A DNA stretch of 64,000 nt from Streptomyces rubradiris (GTDB lineage Bacteria; Actinomycetota; Actinomycetes; Streptomycetales; Streptomycetaceae). Below, in pieces: positions 34,301-41,903 of the stretch (within the stretch, counting starts at the first letter, position 1; each line of letters begins with the position of its first letter). Under the pieces are notes generated by a model. It ran no database searches. It saw only the letters and a program-made list of their open reading frames with translations, and was not told the origin of the DNA. The DNA is taken from contig NZ_BNEA01000015.1 in the NCBI RefSeq assembly GCF_016860525.1, positions 4,216,001-4,280,000 of the forward strand. Reading direction: 5' to 3'. Position numbers and translations under genes: made by a program.

Positions 34301-36556
34301 GGCCGAGGTCACGACGGCTCCTTCGGCCACGCCGTCGCTCTCGCCCCTGCCCTCACCGGCACCCGCGCCCGTATCGGCGCCCGCGCCGTCGGCGGGCCGG
34401 GCGCGGCGCCGTCCGGTACCGCCGGACGCGCTCTCCGCGCCCTCGGCCGGGATCGCGCCGGTCTCCCCGGCGGGCGCGGCGGCCCGCCGCCGACGCCGGC
34501 CGGTCGGGGCCGGTGCCTCGAACTCACCGGTGTCACCGGCACCGGCCAGGTCGCTCTCCAGGAAGGCGTCCGTGGAGGACCGCCGGGCCCGTCGCCGACC
34601 GCCCCCGCCGCCCTGCTCGGCCGCGTCGGCATCGTCCCCGGCGACCTCACCGGCGTCCGGTAGGCCACCACCGGCCACGGCGTCCGGCAGGCCACCCTCG
34701 GCCACGGCGTCCGGCAGCGGCGCACCGGCCACGGCGTCCGGCAGCGGCCCGCCGGCCACGGCGCCCGCGACTCGCGCGCCGGTGGCGCCCGGGATCTGCG
34801 TGCCGATGGCGTCCGGGACATGCGTGCTGGTGGTGTCCGGGACCTGCGGGACGATCGCGCCGGCCCCGCCCCCGAGGGGCACCTCAAGGACGTACGCGCT
34901 GCCGCTCATGCCCGGCACCTCGTGCGTCTGGAGCACGCCCCCGTGGGCGCGCACGATCCCGCGCACGATCGGCTCGTGCACCGGGTCTCCCCCGGCGTAC
35001 GGCCCGCGTACCTCGATCCGCGCGACCTCGCCCCGCTGGGCGGCGGCGACCACGACGGTGTTGTCCAGGTAACCGCCCGCCGACACGGGCGTGTTGCCGG
35101 TGGCGTCGACCCCGGCGACGTCCGCGACGAGGTGCGCGAGCGCGACGGCGAGCCGCCGCGGATCGACCTCGGCCTCGATGGGCGGCGCGTGCACGGCGAA
35201 CTGCACCCGCCCCGGCCCGATCAGCTCCACGGCCCCGTCCACACCGGCGGCGACGACGGCGTCCAGCATCACCTTCGTACGGGTGATGTCCTCGGTGCCC
35301 GCGTCCAGCCGCTGGTAGCCGAGGACGTTGTCGATGAGGGTGGTGATCCGGGAGTACCCGGCGGACAGGTGGTGCAGGACCTGGTTGGCCTCGGGCCACA
35401 GCTGGCCGGCGTCGTCGGCCGCCAGCGCGGACAGCTCGCGCCGCAGCTCGTCCAGCGGCCCGCGCAGCGACTGCCCGAGCAGGGTCAGCAACTGCTCGTG
35501 CCGCCCGCAGAGGGCCTCGTACCGGTCCTTCTCCCGCTCGGCCAGCGCCGCGTACCGCTCCTCGCCGGCCGCCAGCTCCTCCGCGTGCTTCTCGCGCAGT
35601 TCCCCGATCTCGGTGCCGTGCTTCTCGCGCAGCTCCTCGACCTCGGCGACATGCTGCTGGCGCAGCGCGGTCAGGTCGGAGGCGTGTTCCTCGGAGAGCC
35701 GCTCCAGCTCGTCGGCGTGCGCCTTCTCCAGCGCGGCCTTCTCCTCCACCACGGCGTCGTACGGCCGGCGGTCGGTGAAGGTCATCACGGCGCCGACCAA
35801 CTGGTCACCGTCCCGCACCGGCGCGGTGGTCAGGTCGACCGGCACCTTCTTGTCGCCCTTGGACCACAGCACCTGGCCGCGCACCCGGTGCTTGCGGCCG
35901 GAGCGCAGGGTGTCGGCGAGCGGCGACTCCTCGTACGGGAAGGGCGAACCGTCGGCGCGCGAGTGCAGCACGAGGGTGTGCAGCTCCTTGCCGCCCAGCT
36001 CGCCGGCCCGGTATCCCAGTATCTGGGCGGCGGCCGGGTTGACCAGCACGATCCGCCCGTCGGTGTCGGTTCCCACGACACCTTCCGCGGCCGCCCGCAG
36101 GATCATCTCGGTCTGCCGCTGGGAGCGGGCCAGCTCCGCCTCGGTGTCGACGGTCCCGGACAGATCCCGGACCACGATCATCAGCAGCTCGTCGCCGGTG
36201 TAGCCGTAACCGTCGTACGCCTGCTGCCCGTTCTCCAGGTTCGCGCTGGTGACCTCGACCGGGAACTCGGTCCCGTCGGTGCGCCGCGCGACCATCCGGG
36301 TGGGCTTGGTCCGCCCCTGCGGGGCCATGTGGTCGGGCCGCCGCATCGAGCCGGGGATGAGCCGTGAGTCGAACTGCGGCAGCAGATCGAGCAGCCCACG
36401 GCCGACGAGGGCCGTGCCGGGCGTCTCGAAGGCCTCCAGCGCGATGGTGTTGGCGTTGACGACGGTGCCGTTGGCGTTGACCAGGACCAACGCGTCCGGC
36501 AGCGCGTCGAGTATGGCTGCGAGGCGAGCAGCGCCTCGGGATGGCCTGCTGCTCAC
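31376..36556 (-). CDS. Giant PAS/kinase-like/receiver protein with degenerate catalytic sites
   Basis: 1,726 aa. Two PAS domains (about 10-140 and 150-270), a long Glu/Leu-rich coiled coil (275-350), a HisKA/HATPase-like region (355-560), then a Pro/Ala/Gln/Gly-rich linker of about 900 residues with LPGQAP repeats, and a C-terminal receiver-like domain (about 1590-1715). The H-box position reads LLGQSLRGPLDEL with no His. The ATPase N-box is degenerate (HLVADVAG). The receiver keeps VVMDLM and TPLVVYTAA but lacks the usual Lys. It may be a scaffold or sensory pseudokinase. GTG at 36556 has GGAGGAAGG upstream. Confidence 0.88.
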   Translation of the reverse strand: MSSRPSRGAARLAAILDALPDALVLVNANGTVVNANTIALEAFETPGTALVGRGLLDLLPQFDSRLIPGSMRRPDHMAPQGRTKPTRMVARRTDGTEFPVEVTSANLENGQQAYDGYGYTGDELLMIVVRDLSGTVDTEAELARSQRQTEMILRAAAEGVVGTDTDGRIVLVNPAAAQILGYRAGELGGKELHTLVLHSRADGSPFPYEESPLADTLRSGRKHRVRGQVLWSKGDKKVPVDLTTAPVRDGDQLVGAVMTFTDRRPYDAVVEEKAALEKAHADELERLSEEHASDLTALRQQHVAEVEELREKHGTEIGELREKHAEELAAGEERYAALAEREKDRYEALCGRHEQLLTLLGQSLRGPLDELRRELSALAADDAGQLWPEANQVLHHLSAGYSRITTLIDNVLGYQRLDAGTEDITRTKVMLDAVVAAGVDGAVELIGPGRVQFAVHAPPIEAEVDPRRLAVALAHLVADVAGVDATGNTPVSAGGYLDNTVVVAAAQRGEVARIEVRGPYAGGDPVHEPIVRGIVRAHGGVLQTHEVPGMSGSAYVLEVPLGGGAGAIVPQVPDTTSTHVPDAIGTQIPGATGARVAGAVAGGPLPDAVAGAPLPDAVAEGGLPDAVAGGGLPDAGEVAGDDADAAEQGGGGGRRRARRSSTDAFLESDLAGAGDTGEFEAPAPTGRRRRRAAAPAGETGAIPAEGAESASGGTGRRRARPADGAGADTGAGAGEGRGESDGVAEGAVVTSAEQSAGAAASGTGLGGTVPPQGVPAGTGRRARREVDAAPQAALPPALPAAEAGTGAGGEVTPGARAVPAQGGPVVPARGGQTGGAQGGEAVGAEGAQPGGRRRRALAAAAERAAAQEASGPRTVFALPPADADRSPRSPEAEGAHETPAPASGAAPAPGSGTAVPVTPGADESAAVSAAPGAGVPADPSAGGAMAPHAGVPASPNAGVPVAPGAGVAEGGRPRVPGAGPLPGQAPLPGQAPLPGQAPLPGQAPLPGQAPLPGQVQLPAQMPVSVEGLPGVDGRHDAVPLDQAEDHTPPQPHPTSAPTGRRRRAMAQPAEAAQAVAPGTVPGQTRPLPVPGAPGQVPQGTAAVPPVPGQHAPAPNVPAQGTIGQGIPLQGGPVAPGAQPGAAVPAQGTPGQPTPTPAAPAPAAPASATPPQGAPAHGMPVQNTPAQGAAGQSTPAGAAPQAPAAAQPGTPPAGTPVAGPGPLPLPAEATPGQAPGTRPAPVPPVGGPAAGAPPQWPGADDTAGAGTPLPAQDPTPPATPVQGPTPPATPAQGTPTPGTPLPTGPTTPAAAATAQGGQPPRAAQPLPAEAAGGGPVDPDSTQGRSISVRTLGQGVPFARQAAQTQQPTATPPPHAPGGSGRRRKLGTPPDPAGRQEARPDQGARPHPASEPVPGHPAPVGRPPAPQSSPAGQPPMPGRPAPGTEGAGRSYAIGAPEPDAAEGPEPLDGPGGAVEVADTPRPQPLDDELPPEPLDNPRRLLVWPAPDVTTQQALSDRGYRPVIVHSREEVDAQIAAFPAALFVDPLTGPITRTALQSLRQAAVAAEVPVLVTAGLGQASREAAYGADPAVLLKALAPRDSEQHPPRVLLIEEHAEIALALTTTLERRGMQVARAASDNDAVTLAAQFRPNLVVMDLMQVHRRRAGIVDWLRANGQLNRTPLVVYTAAVDQADRPRLASGETVLFLAERSTSTEVQSRIVDLLARIGTN
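33511..33627. repeat. In-gene 18-bp tandem repeat (LPGQAP units)
   Basis: Six or seven 18-bp units with core CCTGACCGGGCAGTGG, coding LPGQAP on the minus strand in the linker of the kinase-like protein. Copies are nearly identical, so the length probably varies between strains. Confidence 0.8.
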
Positions 36557-36895
36557 GAGACGCCTTCCTCCCTGTTACCGCACCTTGCCGACCGCTCGGG
36601 CCATCTTGCCAAGGGGCCCGCGACGTGTCACGCGAGGGAGTCTAGGGGAACGGGTCGCGCTCGCGGCGCCGGATGGCGGCGAGGTCCCACGAGGAAGTGA
36701 CGGCGAACGCATGACCGATACCCCGGCTCCGCGATACCTGCCCGGGTCCTACACGGAACCGGCGCGCCCGTAGAACCCGCACGCCACGCCCGCCACCCGA
36801 CCCGGCCCGACCGGACCCACCGATCCCCGGCCCCGGCTCGGCCCGACCTGACCGGACCCGCCGCTCCCCGGCCCCGGCTCGGCCTTGCGGGGGCC

Positions 36896-37230
36896 GACGG
36901 TCCGTGGCCCGGCCTGGGCGGGGCTGCGGGTGCCGTGGTCAGGCGTGGACGGGGCCGCCACTTCGCGACCCACGCGAGTCCGACACGCCGGTCCGTGGCT
37001 CGGTCTGGGCGGCGGCGCCGGTCCGTGGTTCGGTCTGGAGGGGACTGCCGGTTCGCGGCTCGGCCTGGGCGAGGCCGCCGTTTTCGGCTGAGGCCAGGCC
37101 GACGCACCGGTCCGTGGTTCGGTCCGGGCGGTGCTGCCGGTGTGTGGCTCGGCCGGGACGGGGACGCCGGTCTACGGCTCGGTCCGGGCGGGGGTGCCGG
37201 TCTGTGGTTCGGCTTGGGCGGGGGCGCCGA
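36896..37230. repeat. Degenerate 30-bp tandem repeat overlapping the inhibitor gene 3' end
   Basis: About eight units near GCCGGTCYGTGGYTCGGTC then CGGGCGGGGGY. On the minus strand each codes a ten-residue unit like TPARTEPRTG. The first unit to the right is inside the SSI-like gene; one unit carries the TAG stop at 37172-37174; a unit near 37090 is irregular and shifts frame. Confidence 0.75.
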
Positions 37231-37750
37231 TCCGTGGCAGCAGGGGCACCATGCGGTCCCACCGTGCGATCCGGCACCCGTCCCCGCGGTCGTACGTGGC
37301 GTCGACCGGGCGTCCGGCCCAGGTGCCGGTGAGCCGGGCGGTGGCCGGGCCGCCGTGGACCATGGTGCAGACGGTGCCGGGGGCGACCGGCGCGAAGGGG
37401 TCCCGCCCCCACCGCGTGTTCTCGTCGAGCACCCGGCAGGCCCCGGCGGGGTCGGGGTGCCGGCCGGCCTCGGGGTGGCAGTACAGGTCGTACCTCCCGT
37501 CCCGTTCGACACCGGCGTGCCGGACCACGACGGTGAGGTGATCACCCTGGTCCTCGGGCCGGACGGGGGGCGGCATGGCACCGCTCGCGCGGTCCTCGGG
37601 CCGGACCGGCGGTGGCATGGCGCCGGCCGCGGCGGCGGGGAGGCCGGTGAGGGGGAGGAGACAGGCGGTGACGGCGAGGGCAGCCAGGACGCGGCGGCGG
37701 CACCGTGTGGTGACCGGGGGGACCGGCGGGGCCGATGAGACAGAGACCAT
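37172..37750 (-). CDS. SSI-family protease inhibitor-like secreted protein with repeat tail
   Basis: 192 aa. A signal peptide (VLAALAVTACLLPLTGLPAA, ~22-41) precedes two copies of AMPPPVRPED, then a Streptomyces subtilisin inhibitor-like domain (about 70-170) with four Cys (DLYCHP, GACRVLDE, TVCTMVHGG, DGCRIARWD) in the SSI spacing. The domain ends at RMVPLLPRIG; the last ~20 residues are AQAEPQTGTPARTEP repeats. SSI proteins inhibit subtilisin- or trypsin-like extracellular proteases. Without the TAG at 37172 the same frame would stay open to 36749. Confidence 0.82.
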   Translation of the reverse strand: MVSVSSAPPVPPVTTRCRRRVLAALAVTACLLPLTGLPAAAAGAMPPPVRPEDRASGAMPPPVRPEDQGDHLTVVVRHAGVERDGRYDLYCHPEAGRHPDPAGACRVLDENTRWGRDPFAPVAPGTVCTMVHGGPATARLTGTWAGRPVDATYDRGDGCRIARWDRMVPLLPRIGAPAQAEPQTGTPARTEP

Positions 37751-37915
37751 GCCCTGTCAACGCCGGACCGGCTCGGACGTTGCGCCGCGTCGTCCGGGAA
37801 GCCCTTTGCCCTGCGGCCCGACTGCCTAGTACCGTGGGGGGCGATTGGTGACAGGGCACTCGCCTGTGTCATCATCTGCACGCACCACTCGCGCGCTCGC
37901 GTGAGCGGTTGTGCT

Positions 37916-38006
37916 GGAGGCGTCGCCTAGTCCGGTCTATGGCGCCGCACTGCTAATGCGGTTTGGGCCTTAAAGCCCATCGAGGGTTCAAATCCCTCCG
38001 CCTCCG
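37916..38006 (+). tRNA. tRNA-Ser (anticodon GCT)
   Basis: 91 nt. Acceptor GGAGGCG/CGCCTCC, discriminator G38006. Anticodon arm CGCA-CTGCTAA-TGCG gives GCT. Long variable arm as expected for serine; T-loop GGTTCAAATCC. CCA not encoded. Confidence 0.97.
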
Positions 38007-38015
38007 CTCCCAACC

Positions 38016-38044
38016 GAAGCCCCGGTCCCCAGGACCGGGGCTTC
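38016..38044. terminator. tRNA-Ser(GCT) terminator
   Basis: GAAGCCCCGGTCC, short loop, GACCGGGGCTTC; the hairpin begins 10 bp past the tRNA. Confidence 0.8.
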
Positions 38045-38205
38045 GTCGTTCCCGCCTTGGCTCCGGAGGCTGGCCTCGGGCATTTCCGCAGGTCAGAGGG
38101 GGTGAGGGGACCGGATTTCACATGACGGCGGCAGTCATGTAATGTTCTTCCTGTCGCCGCGAGCGGGCCGAAAGGACCGGGAGCGAAGGCAAAACAAAAG
38201 AACAA

Positions 38206-38278
38206 GCACTCGTAGCTTAACGGATAGAGCATCTGACTACGGATCAGAAGGTTGCAGGTTCGAATCCTGCCGAGTGCA
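38206..38278 (+). tRNA. tRNA-Arg (anticodon ACG)
   Basis: 73 nt. Acceptor GCACTCG (38206-38212) pairs with CGAGTGC (38271-38277). Anticodon arm TCTGA-CTACGGA-TCAGA gives ACG. Its 3' part from the anticodon loop onward is duplicated at 51034, showing it is the integration site of the downstream AICE. Confidence 0.97.
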
Positions 38279-38280
38279 CA
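38237..38280 (+). repeat. attL of the AICE (44-bp core)
   Basis: 44 bp identical to 51034-51077, starting CTACGGATCAGAAGG in the anticodon loop and ending two bases past the tRNA. Bases on both sides differ, which fixes the core boundaries. Confidence 0.92.
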
Positions 38281-38286
38281 CAGGTG

Positions 38287-38314
38287 AGAGGCCCCGGATT
38301 ACTCCGGGGCCTCT
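38287..38314. terminator. Hairpin downstream of tRNA-Arg
   Basis: AGAGGCCCCGG (38287-38297), 6-nt loop, CCGGGGCCTCT (38304-38314). It ends tRNA-Arg and the opposing integrase pseudogene. Confidence 0.8.
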
Positions 38315-38328
38315 TGCGTTTCAGGGGC

Positions 38329-38353
38329 GTACAGCAGCGAAGTACAGCAACGG
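38329..38353. repeat. Integrase arm-type repeat, left end
   Basis: Two GTACAGCA(A/G)C boxes about 13 bp apart, 50 bp inside attL. Bases 38332-38351 are identical to 48727-48746, and the same pair of boxes occurs at 50927-50950 near attR. Confidence 0.6.
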
Positions 38354-38355
38354 CG

Positions 38356-39583
38356 TCAGCCGGCGCCGCCCATGGCATCGGACAGCTTGCCGAGCGCGGC
38401 TCGCACTTCTTCCTCGCTGGCTTCGGCGTAGACCTCCATCGTCATGGCGATCTGGGAGTGCCGGAGGATCCGCTGGGCGATCTTCGGATGGACCTTGAGC
38501 GCGACCAGGAGCGAGCTGCACGTGTGCCGGGTGTTCCGCAGCGGGATGAGGCGGACGCCGGCGCGACGAGCCCGCAGCGCGAACATCCGGGTGAGGTTCC
38601 CCGGCTCGATCGGAGTGCCGTACTTCGTGGTGAAGACCAGCCCGTGCGTGTCCTGCCACAGCTCACCGGCCGCCTTCCGGTCACCGATCTGCTGAGCCCG
38701 CCGCATGCGGAGGGCCTTGAGGCACAGCGCCGGGAGGGGAAGGAAGCCGTCCGACTCCTCGGTCTTGGTTTCCCGGTGGAGGATCTGCCGCCCGGCCCGC
38801 TGGATCTGGTGATCCACGTAGATCTCACCCGCGTCGAAGTCCACCGACTTCCAGGTGAGTCCCAGGACCTCCCCCCGGCGCAGGCCGAGGCAGAGCACGA
38901 GCATCCAGGCCGCGAAGAGGTGATCGTCCCGCGCGGCGCAGTCGGCGAGGAACCGGCCCGCCTCGGCGACCGACCAGGGCTTGATCCGGCGGCGGCGCGG
39001 TTTGGGGACCTTCACCAGCGAGGCGACGTTCTTGCCGATCTCCTCTTCGGCCACGGCATGGGTCAGGGCAGCACGGAGGGCGTCACGTGCGGCCTGGACG
39101 ACCCGCCGGGACGGGTAGGCCTCACAGCACTCCCCGACGGCGCAACACCGCTGCCGTGCCTTGGCCCCGCTTGGCGTCCTTGCCCTGGGCGCAGCACTGG
39201 CAGATGCCGGCCAGCTTGGTCAGCCACTCCTGGACGTCCCGGACGGTCAGCTTGTCGAGTCGCTTCGTGCCCAGGCGCGGGTTGATGTAGAGCCGCACCG
39301 AGCCCTCGTAGGACACGTACGACAGCGGGGCCAGGTTGGGCTTCACGATCGACTCAAGCCAGTAGGCGAGGAACGCCCGCACCGTGTGGTGCCGGGTCTG
39401 CACAGGGCCCTTGCTGGCTTCGCTGTGAAGCTTGATCCACTTCTCGTGGGTCTCCTCACGCGTCTTGCCGTACACGTACTTCCGCTTGCGATCGCCCTCC
39501 GGAGTCGTGCCCTAGACGTAGGCCGCGAAGCCGTTCTTGTACGGGTAGATGGACCCCTCGCCGTTCGCGCGCTTTCCGCTCAT
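38356..39583 (-). pseudogene. int: AICE tyrosine integrase, disrupted by a stop codon and a frameshift
   Basis: ATG at 39583 begins MSGKRANGEGSIYPYKNGFA, a normal integrase head. An in-frame TAG at 39512-39514 follows GFAAYV, where homologues have Trp. The core-binding domain resumes (VYGKTREETHEKWIKLHSEA) but near 39158-39167 the frame shifts by one: the stem ends AKRGQGTAAVLRRRGVL, while the neighbouring frame reads RQRCCAVGECCEAYPSRRV and leads into the catalytic domain. That part is intact: LGLRRGEVLGL (Arg I), LRNTRHTC (box II) and a C-terminal Tyr in TMEVYAEA. The gene overlaps xis by ATGA. Confidence 0.88.
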
Positions 39584-39786
39584 GCCGCCCACTCCTCGGT
39601 CTCGGAGGTGCAGCGGGCCACGTACTCGTCCACCCAGGCCGGGAGGATCCGGCGGTTGCGGCCGATCTTCACGGACCGGATCTCGCCGCTGAGGATGAGT
39701 GCCTTGGTCTTGGAGAGACCGAAGCCGAGCATCTCGGCGACTTCGGCCGTGGTGTGCCACTTACGGGTGATGGTCACCGTGGTCAT
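39580..39786 (-). CDS. xis: Excisionase (HTH_17 family)
   Basis: 68 aa with a single winged-helix domain: WHTTAEVAEMLGFGLSKTKA, then ILSGEIRSVKIGRNRRILPA, the typical DNA-binding pattern of Xis proteins. The start overlaps the end of rep and the stop overlaps the int start, so rep-xis-int form one translationally coupled unit, as in pSAM2. It should direct the integrase toward excision. Confidence 0.9.
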   Translation of the reverse strand: MTTVTITRKWHTTAEVAEMLGFGLSKTKALILSGEIRSVKIGRNRRILPAWVDEYVARCTSETEEWAA

Positions 39787-41144
39787 GCGGTGGGCTCTCC
39801 TTCCGTTCCGGGAGCGGGTTCGAGGGATGCGGCAAGCCAGGCTTCGGTGTCGGTCAGGCCGGTGCCGGCGAAGACCCAGTGGGCGAGGACGTACGTCGTG
39901 TTTGCCGGGCGTTCGTCGGTTGCTGCCTGGGTGCGGCGCCATGCGGCGCGGGCGTCGCGGAGGGCGCCGAGGGTGGTGGAGTAGCGGCGGGACTTGGTGG
40001 AGAAGTGGCCGCGGAATCCGAGCATGTGGGCCCAGGCACGCAGGCGGAGGTGTTCCAGGTCCTTGCGGGCGCCGAGGGTCCAGGCGGTGCGGATGAGGCG
40101 GCGGGCGTGGTCGCTGATGTCGAGCTGGGCGAGTTCGGCGGCGAACTTGAGCGGCCGGTCGAGGGCGCCCGTCGCGGTCTCGGCGCCCTTGGTGGCGTAC
40201 TTGGCGATGTACGCAGCCACGGCGCGCTCGGTCAGCTCCTGGCCGTCGTTGAAGTCGGCGGAGCGGATGGCGCGTACGTCGAGCTGGCGGCCGAAGGCGA
40301 AGGTGTGGGCGCGGCCGTCGATGACCGGGCCGTCGACGCGTGCCCTGGTGGCTGCCGCGTGGATGGCGTCGGTGAGGAGTTCGGCGGTGGCCCAGGGCGG
40401 GGGCGGGGTGTCGGCGCCGCCGGGACCGTCGAGGCGGATGACCGCGTGGAAGTGGACGGCTCCACGCTTCTGGTACTCGGCGACCTTGGCGAAGGACACG
40501 CGGGCGTGGTCGCGGAAGCGGCGTTGTGACAGGCCCGCGCGCTTGGCGACCTCGCGGCGGAGGTGGATGGAGAAGCGGCGCCAGAGCTGTCCGGCGTGGG
40601 CGTTCCAGAGGACGGCTGATTCGTAGTCGTAGGTGTCCGGGTCGAGTGGGGTGCCGAGTGTGGTGTCGTCCTGGTCGTGATGGGTGCCGCAGCGGCAGGG
40701 GCGGCCGTCGGTGCGTCGGTTGTGGACCGGGCCGAAGCCGGGGGCGGTGAAGGTGGCGAAGACGCGGGGGTGTGCGGCGACATGTTCCGGGGTGCCTTTG
40801 CCGCCGCGCAGTCCGGCGGTGATCAGGTGGAAGGTGTCGCGGCGGTAGACCTCGGCGCAGGCCGGGCAGCGGGTGGTGCGGCGGTTGTTGCAGCGGACGA
40901 GGAGTTGGCCGGCCGGGAGGGCGGTCGAGTCGAGGTGGTGGAGGACGCGGCCGATCTCTCCGGTGGTGGTGTCGATGTCGTACTCGGTGCGGTGGCCGTC
41001 GAGGCGGATCGGGTGGGTGCAGCCGCCGAGCCCGGAAAGCTGCGCAGGATGCCCGGCAGGCCGCCGTTTTCGGCCAGCCTCGCGAGTTCCGGGAGCGGGG
41101 GCGGGGTGGTGCGGGTGAAGATGGCGGTCTCCTTCTGACTGCAT
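39783..41144 (-). CDS. repSA: RepSA-like rolling-circle replication initiator, probably frameshifted near its start
   Basis: Open frame of 453 aa. From LSGLGGCTHPIRLDGHRTEY onward it is a RepSA-type initiator: a zinc-like region CNNRRTTRCPAC, the HUH-type motif GAVHFHAVIRLDG and the putative nucleophile in AAYIAKYATKG. The first ~37 residues of this frame look unnatural. In another frame IFTRTTPPPLPELARLAENG gives a natural head that would join if one base were added near 41034-41042; its first codon, after AGAAGGAG, is ATC at 41122. So either a frameshifted gene or an unusual start. Confidence 0.75.
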   Translation of the reverse strand: MQSEGDRHLHPHHPAPAPGTREAGRKRRPAGHPAQLSGLGGCTHPIRLDGHRTEYDIDTTTGEIGRVLHHLDSTALPAGQLLVRCNNRRTTRCPACAEVYRRDTFHLITAGLRGGKGTPEHVAAHPRVFATFTAPGFGPVHNRRTDGRPCRCGTHHDQDDTTLGTPLDPDTYDYESAVLWNAHAGQLWRRFSIHLRREVAKRAGLSQRRFRDHARVSFAKVAEYQKRGAVHFHAVIRLDGPGGADTPPPPWATAELLTDAIHAAATRARVDGPVIDGRAHTFAFGRQLDVRAIRSADFNDGQELTERAVAAYIAKYATKGAETATGALDRPLKFAAELAQLDISDHARRLIRTAWTLGARKDLEHLRLRAWAHMLGFRGHFSTKSRRYSTTLGALRDARAAWRRTQAATDERPANTTYVLAHWVFAGTGLTDTEAWLAASLEPAPGTEGEPTA

Positions 41145-41218
41145 CGGTCAGGGGTGATGGGCCCGGGGCGGCCGGATGCTTGGCCGTGTCGCGGCCGTCC
41201 CGGGTGCGGTCGGACGGG

Positions 41219-41479
41219 TCAGCGCCGGTGCTGGTCGCGAAGCAGGGAGCGCAGGACGACGGTGGCGACGGCCACGGAGATGGCCGTGACGGCGACGGCG
41301 GCCAGGAGCGCGGTGAGGACGACTCCGCCGACGAGCAGGGCCACGACCGTCTTCTCATCCACGGGAAGGGACGCGAGGCCGCGTCGCGCGGGTGCCGGAT
41401 CGGTGGGCGCGTGGGTGTGGGCGGACGGCGGGGTCGGGTTCTCCGGGTACTTGGGCAGGAACACGGCTTGGCCTTCCAT
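41219..41479 (-). CDS. Spd-like small membrane protein (86 aa)
   Basis: Starts MEGQAVFLPKYPENPTPP; Pro-rich head, then two adjacent hydrophobic stretches (VVALLVGGVVLTALLAAVAV and TAISVAVATVVLRSLL) and a basic tail. The size and position downstream of rep match Spd/transfer-accessory proteins of AICEs. An operator-like site sits directly at its start, so it may be under KorSA-type control. Confidence 0.65.
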   Translation of the reverse strand: MEGQAVFLPKYPENPTPPSAHTHAPTDPAPARRGLASLPVDEKTVVALLVGGVVLTALLAAVAVTAISVAVATVVLRSLLRDQHRR

Positions 41480-41480
41480 A

Positions 41481-41497
41481 TCTACTCGTCTAGTCAT
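41481..41497. promoter_or_regulatory. KorSA-type operator, site a
   Basis: TCTACTCGTCTAGTCAT directly upstream of the 86-aa gene start. It shares the ACTCGTCTA core with sites at 44315, 44393, 45276 and 45826. Confidence 0.6.
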
Positions 41498-41684
41498 GTG
41501 AGCCGTTTACGACGCCGACGCCGGACCGCGTACCGGACTCGATGGCGGGGGCGAGAAACGTGTGCGAGAGCCAGAAACCGAACAGCGCGATGAGGACGAC
41601 GATCCAGGGGCGGACGCCGAGGAACTTGATCGCTCCCCAGACGAAGAACCCGAGAATGAGGACGAGCGGCAGGCTGACGGTCAC
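41490..41684 (-). CDS. Small membrane protein (64 aa), transfer region
   Basis: GTG at 41684; hydrophobic helices LPLVLILGFFVWGAIKFLG and PWIVVLIALFGFWLSHTFLA, then a short polar tail. No cytoplasmic domain of note. This two-helix pattern is common in AICE spread (Spd) genes. It lies between the 63-aa and 86-aa genes on the same strand, and AAGGA is 12 bp upstream of the start. Confidence 0.65.
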   Translation of the reverse strand: MTVSLPLVLILGFFVWGAIKFLGVRPWIVVLIALFGFWLSHTFLAPAIESGTRSGVGVVNGSHD

Positions 41685-41700
41685 GGTGGTCCGGGTCCTT

Positions 41701-41892
41701 TCAGCGGACAGGGCAGCGGTGGGTGCGGGCGGCCAGTTCGGCGGCGGCGCGGCTGTCGTAGTCGGCGGAGAAGCCGCAGCGCGGGGCGGTGCAGGCAGCG
41801 GTGTGCTTCTCGCGGCCCCGGTTGTCGTAGGAAGTGCCGACCTGGACGGGGCCGATGCGGGTGACATTGCGGAAGCTGCGGTTGGCGGACAC
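41701..41892 (-). CDS. Mobile element transfer protein (63 aa)
   Basis: MSANRSFRNVTRIGPVQVGT, then HTAACTAPRCGFSADYDSRA and a C-terminal AARTHRCPVR. The Cys-x4-Cys plus His/Cys pattern could bind zinc. This small family is conserved beside spdB2 and traB in pSAM2-like elements and is annotated there as a transfer protein. GTG at 41892 with AGGAGACC upstream. Confidence 0.78.
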   Translation of the reverse strand: MSANRSFRNVTRIGPVQVGTSYDNRGREKHTAACTAPRCGFSADYDSRAAAELAARTHRCPVR

Positions 41893-41903
41893 GCGGTCTC
41901 CTC

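Noticed and set aside
31256-34663. Long rightward ORF of over 1,100 codons
   Set aside because: It is the antisense shadow of the Pro/Ala-rich linker of the leftward kinase-like gene; its residue pattern (Arg/Gly/His runs) is typical of antisense GC-rich frames.
39512-39760. Separate 82-aa protein at the AICE integrase start
   Set aside because: Its end (MSGKRANGEGSIYPYKNGFA...) is the integrase N-terminus cut by the TAG codon, and its upstream part is shadow of xis.
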